From assembly GCA_023425455.1 (NCBI GenBank), contig JAFACP010000086.1, forward strand, positions 1 to 5,619: a stretch of DNA of 5,619 bases. The letters run 5' to 3'. Each line of letters begins with the position of its first letter. Positions within the stretch are counted from its first letter, which is position 1. This DNA is from Pseudomonadota bacterium (lineage in GTDB: Bacteria; Pseudomonadota; Gammaproteobacteria; Enterobacterales; Enterobacteriaceae). A model generated the notes under the pieces. It saw nothing but the letters and a program-made list of their open reading frames with translations, was not told the DNA's origin and did no database searches. Of this stretch, positions 1-5,619 are shown piece by piece. The position numbers and the translations under genes are program-made.

Positions 1-883
1 CGTTCGGACGGTTAAAGTTTTCGATGACCGGCAGCAGGATGGCGTTACACACGCCGTGCGGCAGGTTGTGCGTTGCGCCCGGCTGATGCGCCAGCGCATG
101 CACCAGCCCGAGTCCTGCGCTGTTAAAGGCCATCCCCGCCAGATACTGGCCGAAAGCCATCTGCTCGCGGGCCTCAAGGCAATGGCCGTCATCCACCGCT
201 TTCGGCAGCCACAGGTTGATCAGGCGGATGGCTTCCAGCGCATTGGCGTCGGTCAGAGGGTGTGCGCCAACGGAGACATAGGCTTCGATGGCGTGGGTTA
301 AGGCATCCATGCCGGTCGCGGCGGTGACCGACGGCGGAATATCGCACATCACGCTGGCGTCATCCACGGCGATATCCGGGATGATATTTGGGTCGATAAT
401 CACCTCTTTCACCTGGCGCGCGGTATCAATGATCACCGCGTTGCTGGTCATCTCCGCCGCCGTGCCGGCGGTGGTGTTAATTGCCACCAGTGGAACGCCC
501 GCGTTGGTCACTTTTCCCACCCCGGCGTAGGCGGTGGAGGGGCCGGGATTGGCGGTGAGGATCTTTATCGCTTTCGCGGTATCAATAGGGCTGCCGCCGC
601 CGAAGGCAATCAGGTAATCACAATGCGCCTCCTGATAAGCCGCAAACCCTTTCTGCACCAGTGCTTCCGTCGGGTTCGGGAACACTTCGTCAAACAGATG
701 CCAGGGCATCTGCTGCGCATCCAGCGCCGCAAACAGGCCGTCGAGCAGCCCGAGTTTGACCAGCTGGCCATCGGTGACGACCAGCGCTTTCCCCCACTGC
801 CTGCTGGCCACCAGCTTGACCATATCGCCGATTGCGCCTGCGCCGTGCAGGCTGATTTTAGGAAGTGCCAACATAAAGCTCAT
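1..883 (-). CDS. fucO: Lactaldehyde reductase (FucO-like, iron-containing group III alcohol dehydrogenase), 3' end outside the window
   Basis: Probable cytoplasmic NAD-linked, iron-dependent reductase that converts L-lactaldehyde to L-1,2-propanediol, the fermentative end step of rhamnose and fucose breakdown. The frame is open for 294 codons from the ATG at 883 to the window edge; family members have about 383 residues, so roughly 90 C-terminal residues are missing. An AAGGAG ribosome site lies 7 nt upstream (891-896). Visible features are the nucleotide-binding GGGS at residues 95-98, an aspartate after the second beta strand (VVTD, D38; D39 in E. coli FucO, which favours NAD over NADP), and NTTAGTAAE at 136-144. 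All four metal ligands are present: D193 (ATGMDALTH), H197, H262 (GLVHALAH) and H276 (LPHG). These match D196, H200, H263 and H277 of FucO. The gene starts 32 nt after rhaQ with no terminator between, so it is probably in the same operon. Family is certain; the substrate rests on context and resemblance, and a general YiaY-like alcohol dehydrogenase is the alternative. Confidence 0.88.
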   Translation of the reverse strand, partial: MSFMLALPKISLHGAGAIGDMVKLVASRQWGKALVVTDGQLVKLGLLDGLFAALDAQQMPWHLFDEVFPNPTEALVQKGFAAYQEAHCDYLIAFGGGSPIDTAKAIKILTANPGPSTAYAGVGKVTNAGVPLVAINTTAGTAAEMTSNAVIIDTARQVKEVIIDPNIIPDIAVDDASVMCDIPPSVTAATGMDALTHAIEAYVSVGAHPLTDANALEAIRLINLWLPKAVDDGHCLEAREQMAFGQYLAGMAFNSAGLGLVHALAHQPGATHNLPHGVCNAILLPVIENFNRPN

Positions 884-915
884 GATAATTCTCCTTAATT
901 TTGCTGTTACGAAAC

Positions 916-1920
916 TCAAATCCGTCTTCGTTGCACGATCCGTCGGGTAATAATCGGCAGGGAGATCACCACGATCAGCATCGCGCCGATAATCACCGAC
1001 ATCACAATGCCGGGAACGTTAAGCAGGCTCAGGCCAAAGGTCACAAGACCCATCAGGAAGGCGGCAATAATCACCCCTACCATGCTGCCGGACCCGCCAA
1101 GAATATTGACCCCGCCGAGCACCGCCATCGTCACCACCGCCAGCTCCCAGCCCATGGCGATCGTCGGACGGGTACTGCCGAGCCGCGAGGTGAGCAGCAC
1201 CGACGCGAGACCGGACATCAGCCCCACCAGCGCGAACAGCATCAGGTTGTGGCGTTTGACGTTGATCCCGGCGTACCACGCGCCGGTCGGGTTATTGCCG
1301 ATGGCATAAGTGCGGCGACCAAAGTTGGTGCGGTGCAGGACAAAGGCAAACAGCACCGCCAGCACCATGAACAGCGCAAACTCAAACGACAGCGCCCCCC
1401 AGACGTAGCCTTGTCCGAACCAGGCGAAACTTTCCGGGTAGCTGTTCAGCGCCCGATCGCCAAGCAGGATGTAGGTAATGCCGCGGTACAGGCTCATGGT
1501 GCCGATGGTGATAACGATGGACGAGAGGTTAAAACGCGTCACCAGTATGCCGTTGAACAACCCGCACAGCAGCCCGACGCCCAGGCCAACGCACACCAGC
1601 AGCGGCGTATCGACGCCCGCCGCCGCGCAAAAGCCCATGATGGTGGAGCTGAGCGCGATGGTGGAGGCCACCGACAGGTCGATCTCCCGCGCGATGATCA
1701 GCATCGCCATTGGCAGCACGATGATCGCTTTTTCGGTGAAGTTAAACGTCGCGTCGGACAGGTTCCAGATATTGAGGAAGTAGGGCGAGCTGATGGCATT
1801 GACCACGAATACCGCCAGCGTCACCGCCAGCAGGAAGCCCTCCCAGCACAATACACGCCGGAACAGGCCAGGCCTTGCGCCGGTATTGTTCATCTCTTCA
1901 GTGCTCATGATTTTGCTCAT
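916..1920 (-). CDS. rhaQ: Sugar ABC transporter permease 2 (RhaQ-like)
   Basis: Inner-membrane subunit of 334 residues, a normal length for the BPD_transp_2 (RbsC/XylH/LsrC/LsrD) permease family. About 20 N-terminal residues are polar and probably cytoplasmic; hydrophobic segments then run from about residue 28 to 321, and the protein ends in a basic tail (RRIVQRRRI). Family landmarks are EIDLSVAS (79-86), TIGTMSLYRG (138-147), NNPTGAWYAGIN (209-220) and the cytoplasmic loop VLGGVNILGGSGS (267-279), which should contact the ATPase. It presumably pairs with the preceding permease as a heterodimer; the two share the fold and motifs but differ clearly in sequence. The start overlaps the previous stop by ATGA (1917-1920). 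A second in-frame ATG lies at 1908, but only the first has a well-placed ribosome site. The RhaQ name follows gene order in rhizobial rhaSTPQ; AI-2 or ribose-type permeases are the alternatives by sequence alone. Confidence 0.92.
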   Translation of the reverse strand: MSKIMSTEEMNNTGARPGLFRRVLCWEGFLLAVTLAVFVVNAISSPYFLNIWNLSDATFNFTEKAIIVLPMAMLIIAREIDLSVASTIALSSTIMGFCAAAGVDTPLLVCVGLGVGLLCGLFNGILVTRFNLSSIVITIGTMSLYRGITYILLGDRALNSYPESFAWFGQGYVWGALSFEFALFMVLAVLFAFVLHRTNFGRRTYAIGNNPTGAWYAGINVKRHNLMLFALVGLMSGLASVLLTSRLGSTRPTIAMGWELAVVTMAVLGGVNILGGSGSMVGVIIAAFLMGLVTFGLSLLNVPGIVMSVIIGAMLIVVISLPIITRRIVQRRRI

Positions 1921-2924
1921 GCGTTCACCGCCTGTTTCTGACGCGCCCGCGCCGCATCACGCAGGATCAGCCGGCCTTTACGCTTGTTGCCGCGTTCGTT
2001 CAGCAGGACGGCAATCACAATCACCGTGCCGGAAATGGCCATCTGCCAGAAGGGGGACACACCGATCACCGGCAGGGCGTTATTGATGACGCCGAGAAAC
2101 AGCGCGCCAAACAGACAGCCCAGCACGCGCCCGGTGCCGCCCATGGTGCTGATCCCGCCGATAACACAGGCGGCAACCACCTGCAGCTCGAAGCCGTTGG
2201 CGACATCGACATAGGCCACCGCAAAGCGTGAAATCCACAAATAGCCGCAGAAACCCGCCAGCAGTCCCGAGAGGCAGAAGCTGATGAACTGCATCTTGCC
2301 GGCGTTAATGCCAGTGTACCAGGCCGCCGTGGGGTTACCGCCTGCGGTATAAAGGGCGCGTCCGCTGCGGCTGTAGCGCAGGAAATAGCCCACCAGCAGC
2401 AGGGCGGCAATGGCGCACCAGCTCAGTACCGGAAGGCCGAGAACGTTCGCGCGCGGCAGCCCAAGGAAGTCGGCTCCCATCTGGTTGGCGTTGATCCAGC
2501 CGCCGCCGGAGAGCATAAAGATCGCCCCGCGGTAGATACTCATGGTGCCGAGGGTGACCACGATGGCCGGAATGCCCAGCTTCCACACCAGCAGACCGTT
2601 GATGATGCCCATCAGCAGGCCAACCGCGCTGGCCGCGATCAGCAGCGCCCAGACGGGGATCGCCGGATAATGGAAGTTAATCAGCGCAACAATCATCCCG
2701 GTGAGCGCCAGGTTTGCCGCCATCGACAGATCAATGCCTTTGGTCAACAGCACCATCATCTGCCCGAGGGCGAGAATGATGAGAATGGCGGTATCGTTGA
2801 ATATCTCCACCAGATTGCCCGGGCTGACAAACGACGGCACATGGCTGCCCGTGGCGACAATCATCACGACAATGACCGCCCCCAGCAGCGCCTCACGGTG
2901 TTTAAACAGCGACGCTAACATCAT
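1917..2924 (-). CDS. rhaP: Sugar ABC transporter permease 1 (RhaP-like)
   Basis: Inner-membrane subunit of 335 residues in the BPD_transp_2 family. A short basic N-terminus is followed by a membrane segment at about 12-28 and further hydrophobic segments to about residue 308. Landmarks are GIDLSMAANLALTG (63-76), TLGTMSIYRG (124-133), GNPTAAWYTGIN (196-207) and the coupling loop CVIGGISTMGGTGRVLG (253-269). The last 26 or so residues form a strongly basic, hydrophilic tail that should be cytoplasmic and is longer than the tail of permease 2. It overlaps the ATPase gene by 4 nt upstream and permease 2 by 4 nt downstream, so the three are almost certainly co-translated. Two adjacent ATG codons (2924 and 2921) compete as start. 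The second is better spaced from the AGGAGG, so the true protein may lack the first methionine. The assignment to RhaP rather than RhaQ is by gene order only. Confidence 0.92.
   Translation of the reverse strand: MMLASLFKHREALLGAVIVVMIVATGSHVPSFVSPGNLVEIFNDTAILIILALGQMMVLLTKGIDLSMAANLALTGMIVALINFHYPAIPVWALLIAASAVGLLMGIINGLLVWKLGIPAIVVTLGTMSIYRGAIFMLSGGGWINANQMGADFLGLPRANVLGLPVLSWCAIAALLLVGYFLRYSRSGRALYTAGGNPTAAWYTGINAGKMQFISFCLSGLLAGFCGYLWISRFAVAYVDVANGFELQVVAACVIGGISTMGGTGRVLGCLFGALFLGVINNALPVIGVSPFWQMAISGTVIVIAVLLNERGNKRKGRLILRDAARARQKQAVNA
1925..1933 (-). promoter_or_regulatory. Ribosome binding site of permease 2
   Basis: Read on the minus strand this is AGGCGGTGA, eight of nine matches to the extended Shine-Dalgarno AGGAGGTGA. 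It lies inside the last codons of permease 1, with its AGGCGG core 8 nt before the ATG at 1920. It favours that start over the in-frame ATG at 1908, which has no such element in front of it. The position inside the upstream gene suggests translational coupling of the two permeases. Confidence 0.65.
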
Positions 2925-4423
2925 GCGGCCTCCTGTTTTGCGCCGCTGGCGGCGCTGACGATGGTCTCTGCGGTAGCCTCTCCGACGGCGTATTCCGCCA
3001 CCATCAGCCCTTCATGCATGACGATGATCCGGTCGGCCATCCCCATCACTTCCGGCAGTTCGGAGGAGACCATAATGACCGCCAGCCCCTGGGCGACCAG
3101 CCCGGACATAAAGTGATGAACGGCCGCTTTTGAGCCGATATCGATCCCTTTGGTTGGCTCATCAAGGATGATCACCTCAGGATGGGTCGCCAGCCATTTG
3201 CCAATCACCACCTTTTGCTGATTGCCGCCGGAGAGCGTCTCCACCGGCTGTTCCCAGCTAAAGGCTTTCACCTGCAGGCGGCTGGCGTACTCGTCCGCCA
3301 GCTGCCACTCGCGGCCATCGTGCAGTATGCCGTTAGGGTTAAGCTTGCTCAGCTGTGGCAGGCTGATGTTGCGGGCAATCGACAGTTCGATAATCGCCCC
3401 CTGTTTTTGCCGCTCCTCCGGCACGCAGACGATGCCGGCGTCGATGGCGTCGGCAGGCTGGCGGAAATGGCGGGCAATGCCGTTAAGGATGATCTCGCCG
3501 GAGGCGGGTCGCGTCACGCCGGACAGGGCCTGCATCAGTTCGGTGCGCCCCGCGCCGACCAGCCCGTAAAAGCCCAGAATCTCGCCTTTGCGCAGGGAGA
3601 AGTTGATCCGGGCGAATTCGGTCGGGTGGCATAACGCCTTCACCTCCAGCACCGTGTCGCCTTTCTCGCACGCCACTTTAGGGAAGGTTTGGGTGATGGC
3701 GCGCCCGACCATCATCGCCACCATCCGCTCTTCGGTAATGTCGTTGATGGCGCCAGCGCCGACGAACTCGCCGTCGCGCAAAATGGTGTAGCGATCGGCA
3801 AGCTCAAAAATCTCGTCGAACTTGTGCGAGATAAACAGGATGGCTTTGCCCTCCTGCTTCAGGCGTTCAACAATTTGATAAAACTCGAGGATTTCGTGCT
3901 GCGACAGCGCGGCCGTCGGCTCATCGAGGATCACCACCTGGGCGTCAAAGGACAAGGCGCGGGCGATAGCCACCATATGACGCTGGGCGATACTGAGGGT
4001 TTTAAGCGTTGCGCGCGGGTCGATCTGCACCTCCAGGCGGGTGAGGATCGCCTGCGCCCGCCGGTGCATTTCCGGCCAGTCGAGCTTTTTGAAAAAGCCG
4101 GTATAGAGATACTGACCGACGAAGATATTCTCCGTGACCGACAGTTCATCGAACAGCACGGTTTCCTGATGGATCGCGGTGATGCCGATTTTATGCGCGG
4201 ACTCCGGCGTCGGCAGGTGGATGGGGATCGCTTTGTAGAGGATCTCGCCCTCGTCGGGCGGGTAAATACCGGTCATCACTTTGACCAGCGTCGATTTGCC
4301 CGCGCCATTTTCGCCAATCAGGGCGGTGACTTGGCCGGGCCAGAGTTCAAGGTGTACGTTCTCAAGCGCGCGCACACCCGGGAAGAAGCGGCTGATGCCG
4401 TTGAGCTGCAGTAAAGGTGTCAT
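2921..4423 (-). CDS. rhaT: Sugar ABC transporter ATP-binding protein, two fused nucleotide-binding domains (RhaT-type ATPase)
   Basis: Cytoplasmic ATPase of 500 residues that powers sugar import, of the RbsA/XylG/MglA/LsrA class with two nucleotide-binding domains in one chain. Domain 1 has a canonical Walker A (GENGAGKST, 37-45), Q-loop Q86, an atypical signature LSIAQ (143-147), Walker B VVILDEPT (163-170) and switch histidine H200. Domain 2 has a degenerate Walker A (GLVGAGRTE, 287-295, with Arg in place of the Lys), a canonical signature LSGGNQQ (397-403), Walker B VIILDEPTKGID (417-428) and Ser454 where the switch histidine would be. This asymmetry is normal for the class and predicts one competent ATP site, formed by Walker A of domain 1 and the signature of domain 2. 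The start at 4423 has GGAG (4431-4434) 7 nt upstream. The gene overlaps permease 1 by 4 nt. The name follows rhizobial RhaT and is not the E. coli RhaT symporter. Sugar specificity is from context. Confidence 0.93.
   Translation of the reverse strand: MTPLLQLNGISRFFPGVRALENVHLELWPGQVTALIGENGAGKSTLVKVMTGIYPPDEGEILYKAIPIHLPTPESAHKIGITAIHQETVLFDELSVTENIFVGQYLYTGFFKKLDWPEMHRRAQAILTRLEVQIDPRATLKTLSIAQRHMVAIARALSFDAQVVILDEPTAALSQHEILEFYQIVERLKQEGKAILFISHKFDEIFELADRYTILRDGEFVGAGAINDITEERMVAMMVGRAITQTFPKVACEKGDTVLEVKALCHPTEFARINFSLRKGEILGFYGLVGAGRTELMQALSGVTRPASGEIILNGIARHFRQPADAIDAGIVCVPEERQKQGAIIELSIARNISLPQLSKLNPNGILHDGREWQLADEYASRLQVKAFSWEQPVETLSGGNQQKVVIGKWLATHPEVIILDEPTKGIDIGSKAAVHHFMSGLVAQGLAVIMVSSELPEVMGMADRIIVMHEGLMVAEYAVGEATAETIVSAASGAKQEAA
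2929..2934 (-). promoter_or_regulatory. Strong ribosome binding site of permease 1
   Basis: AGGAGG on the minus strand, embedded in the last codons of the ATPase gene (the Gln-Glu-Ala part of its C-terminus). It is 4 nt from the ATG at 2924 and 7 nt from the ATG at 2921. Usual spacing therefore favours 2921, where start and stop would share a single base (TGATG). Either way, initiation sits on the upstream stop codon, typical of coupled translation. Confidence 0.75.
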
Positions 4424-4434
4424 GATCGTTCTCC

Positions 4435-4444
4435 GGGATATCCC
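4435..4444. repeat. Perfect 10-bp palindrome beside the ATPase ribosome site
   Basis: GGGATATCCC reads the same on both strands and lies directly next to the GGAG (4431-4434) of the ATPase gene. It could be a chance palindrome. In RNA it cannot form a hairpin with a normal loop by itself. Significance is uncertain. Confidence 0.35.
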
Positions 4445-4449
4445 CTTTT

Positions 4450-4482
4450 GCCTGGGCTCCCGCGGCGTCGGGGGAGCAAGGC
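4450..4482 (-). promoter_or_regulatory. Second intercistronic stem-loop before the ATPase gene
   Basis: In the minus-strand RNA, GCTCCC pairs with GGGAGC (4472-4477 with 4456-4461) around a 10-nt loop. The stem extends by GCCT/AGGC (4479-4482 with 4450-4453) across a small asymmetric bulge. It lies about 16 nt before the ATPase ribosome site and has no U-run behind it. It is therefore more likely to affect RNA stability or ribosome access than to terminate transcription. Base pairing is seen in the sequence; the role is inference. Confidence 0.4.
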
Positions 4483-4485
4483 GAA

Positions 4486-4511
4486 GGCCCGCTTCGTGAT
4501 GAAAGCGGGCC
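4486..4511 (-). terminator. Intercistronic hairpin after the binding-protein gene, possible leaky terminator or 3'-end stabiliser
   Basis: A perfect 9-bp GC-rich stem, GGCCCGCTT pairing with AAGCGGGCC (4503-4511 with 4486-4494), around an 8-nt loop, starting 11 nt after the stop codon of the binding protein. The downstream tract on the transcribed strand is TTCGCCTT, only weakly U-rich, so complete termination is unlikely. Similar hairpins behind binding-protein genes (for example malE) leave more mRNA for the binding protein than for the membrane subunits. I infer the same here because the rest of the transporter lies beyond it. Confidence 0.6.
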
Positions 4512-4522
4512 GGGGAGTGGGA

Positions 4523-5509
4523 TTAGAAGATTTTCGAGAACTTATCAATGTTGCTGGCATCGTAGACGAACGGTTCGGCCATCGCGCCGTTCCCGTCCGC
4601 ATCCAGCGTCACTTTACCCAGTCTGCCCATGCTGGCTTCCCCTTTCGTCGCCGTCCCTTTTACCAGGTCATCGGCAAGCCAGGTGGCGGCGTAGCCCAGA
4701 TCGATTGGGTTCCAGATGGCGAAGCTTTTACTCGCCCCGGATTTTATCGCTCCCGCCATTTCAGACGGCAGCCCTAAGCCGGTGACGTACACTTTGCCAA
4801 TCTTGCCCTGATCCTTGACCGCCTGCGCGGCGGCGACAATGCCCACCGATGACGGCGAGACAATCACTTTCAGGTCCGGCCAGGTTTTCAGCAGGGCTAC
4901 CGCTTCGCGATAGCTCTTGTCAGAGAGGTCGTCACCGTAGGCCACGGTGACCAGATTGACGGACGGGTAGGCAGGCAGCACCTTTTTCATCTCCGCAATC
5001 CAGGTGTTCTGGTTGGTCGAGGTGGGCGTTGCGCTCAGAACCGCGACTTCGCCTTTCTCTACGTTCAGCGCCTTCAGCGCGTCAGCGGCCAGCCTGACGT
5101 TGGTTTCGCCAATCAGGGCATTGTTGGAGGGGTTGAGGTGGATCTGACGCCCGGCTTTTGCCACGCCGGAATCCCAGGAGACAACCTTGATACCGCGCTG
5201 CATCGCTTTTTTCAGCACGGGCACCAGCGCATCCGGATCGTTCGCGGAGATGGCGATCGCATCCACCCCCTGGGCGATCAATCCGTTTAAGACTTCGATC
5301 TGCGCCTCGGCGGTGGTGGTGGTTGGGCCGGTGTAGATCACTTTTACATCGCCTAACTCTTTGGCTGCCTCCTGCGCGCCAACGTTCGCTGCCTCGAAGA
5401 ATCCATTCCCTAAGGACTTCGCCACCAGGGCGATTTTGACTTCTGCTAAAGCGGAACCGGACAACGCCAGAGCGGCAACGGTGAGGATCAAGCTTGCTTT
5501 TATTTTCAT
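4523..5509 (-). CDS. rhaS: Periplasmic sugar-binding protein of an ABC importer, probable rhamnose-binding (RhaS type, LsrB-related)
   Basis: Periplasmic receptor of 328 residues, delivering the ligand to the two permeases. It has a Sec signal peptide: Lys2 and Lys4, a hydrophobic core to about residue 17, and a likely cut after A22 (SALA/EVK). The mature part is a type I (ribose/AI-2-like) binding protein: KSLGNGFFEAA (31-41), VVSWDSGV (109-116), TSTNQNTW (163-170), FAIWNP (263-268) and DADGNG (303-308). These track the E. coli AI-2 receptor LsrB closely, and RhaS is a known relative. The position corresponding to LsrB Asp166 is Asn166 here, and the gene lies behind a rhaD-like end, so rhamnose is the better guess. 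The start has GGAG (5518-5521) 8 nt upstream, and only this start gives the complete signal peptide. Do not confuse it with the E. coli activator RhaS. I see no sigma-70 promoter in the 75 nt upstream, so readthrough from rhaBAD is likely. Confidence 0.9.
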   Translation of the reverse strand: MKIKASLILTVAALALSGSALAEVKIALVAKSLGNGFFEAANVGAQEAAKELGDVKVIYTGPTTTTAEAQIEVLNGLIAQGVDAIAISANDPDALVPVLKKAMQRGIKVVSWDSGVAKAGRQIHLNPSNNALIGETNVRLAADALKALNVEKGEVAVLSATPTSTNQNTWIAEMKKVLPAYPSVNLVTVAYGDDLSDKSYREAVALLKTWPDLKVIVSPSSVGIVAAAQAVKDQGKIGKVYVTGLGLPSEMAGAIKSGASKSFAIWNPIDLGYAATWLADDLVKGTATKGEASMGRLGKVTLDADGNGAMAEPFVYDASNIDKFSKIF

Positions 5510-5554
5510 TGCTTATACTCCACGAGCTAGTTTTGTAGGGTTTGCAGGTGTTTT

Positions 5555-5576
5555 CGCCCCGTCTTTTCGCGGGGCG
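5555..5576 (-). promoter_or_regulatory. GC-rich hairpin between the rhaD-like end and the binding-protein gene
   Basis: A perfect 7-bp stem, CGCCCCG with CGGGGCG (5570-5576 with 5555-5561), around an 8-nt loop. On the transcribed strand it is followed by AAAACACC, not by U residues, so it is not a standard intrinsic terminator in the operon direction. The 7-mer TTTTCGC occurs twice on the plus strand (5551-5557 and 5564-5570), spanning one arm and the loop. A role as an RNA-processing or stability element between the catabolic genes and the transporter genes is inference. Confidence 0.45.
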
Positions 5577-5584
5577 CGATGTTG

Positions 5585-5619
5585 TTATGCGTACAGATCT
5601 AACGCTGACTGCATCGGGG
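5585..5619 (-). CDS. rhaD: C-terminal end of probable rhamnulose-1-phosphate aldolase (RhaD), 5' part outside the window
   Basis: Only the last ten codons and the TAA (5585-5587) are in the window; they read PMQSALDLYA. The first two bases at the edge fit a Thr codon before them. From memory, E. coli RhaD ends in TPLASALAL, so proline, a short spacer, SAL and another leucine line up, and the tail here is slightly longer. RhaD is a zinc-dependent class II aldolase that splits L-rhamnulose-1-phosphate into dihydroxyacetone phosphate and L-lactaldehyde. The next gene on the same strand begins 75 nt downstream. The call rests on a very short match plus the rhamnose-like transporter and lactaldehyde reductase that follow; other frames in these 35 bases cannot be fully excluded. 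Confidence 0.6.
   Translation of the reverse strand, partial: PMQSALDLYA

Noticed and set aside
901..1941. 346-codon open frame on the plus strand opposite permease 2
   Set aside because: It is an antisense shadow of a GC-rich gene. The product is dominated by His, Gln, Arg and Asp with no recognisable domain, while the minus strand encodes an intact family permease with its own ribosome site.
3689..4414. 241-codon open frame on the plus strand opposite the ATPase
   Set aside because: It lies wholly within the ATPase gene, whose Walker and signature motifs are intact. The plus-strand product shows no family motifs and no convincing ribosome site.
4523..5509. Assigning the cluster as an lsr (AI-2) operon
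   Set aside because: The binding protein is LsrB-like, but no lsrK, lsrR, lsrF or lsrG-like gene is present. The neighbours look like rhaD and fucO, and a key AI-2 contact residue is changed. It is kept as an alternative only for the ligand.
5555..5576. Intrinsic terminator for the rhaD-like gene
   Set aside because: The stem is good, but the transcribed strand continues with AAAACACC rather than a U-run, and the next gene follows closely in the same direction. It is listed as a structured element instead.
5510..5584. Promoter with CRP or RhaS binding site ahead of the binding-protein gene
   Set aside because: I find no TGTGA-N6-TCACA-like site and no -35/-10 pair with acceptable spacing. 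TATAAG lies only 3 nt from the start codon, too close to be a useful -10.

Overview
The window reads almost entirely on the minus strand. It looks like a slice of an enterobacterial L-rhamnose utilisation operon (Klebsiella/Enterobacter type, judged from GC-rich codons, gene content and protein sequence style; the genus is inference). Transcription runs from right to left.

Layout in transcription order: the last ten codons of a gene that matches the end of RhaD, rhamnulose-1-phosphate aldolase (5619-5585); a 75-nt gap with a GC-rich hairpin; a periplasmic sugar-binding protein (5509-4523); a 99-nt gap with two stem-loops; a two-domain sugar ABC ATPase (4423-2921); two permeases joined to the ATPase and to each other by 4-nt ATGA overlaps (2924-1917 and 1920-916); a 32-nt gap; and the first 294 codons of an iron-dependent, FucO-type lactaldehyde reductase (883-1), cut by the left edge. 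No stretch longer than 300 bases lacks a gene. I see no mobile element, CRISPR array, tRNA or rRNA.

Proposed joint function: the binding protein captures rhamnose (or a related 6-deoxysugar) in the periplasm, and the two permeases plus the ATPase import it. Isomerase, kinase and RhaD, the first two expected upstream of the window, convert it to dihydroxyacetone phosphate and L-lactaldehyde. The FucO-like enzyme reduces L-lactaldehyde to 1,2-propanediol with NADH. The transporter matches the RhaSTPQ type known from rhizobia. Those names clash with E. coli usage, where RhaS is the activator and RhaT the proton symporter.

Nothing here looks like an undescribed system. The points worth a second look are the intercistronic hairpins that may set the ratio of binding protein to membrane complex, the relationship of the binding protein to the AI-2 receptor LsrB with a changed ligand residue, and the combination of an ABC rhamnose importer with rhaD and fucO in one gene string.
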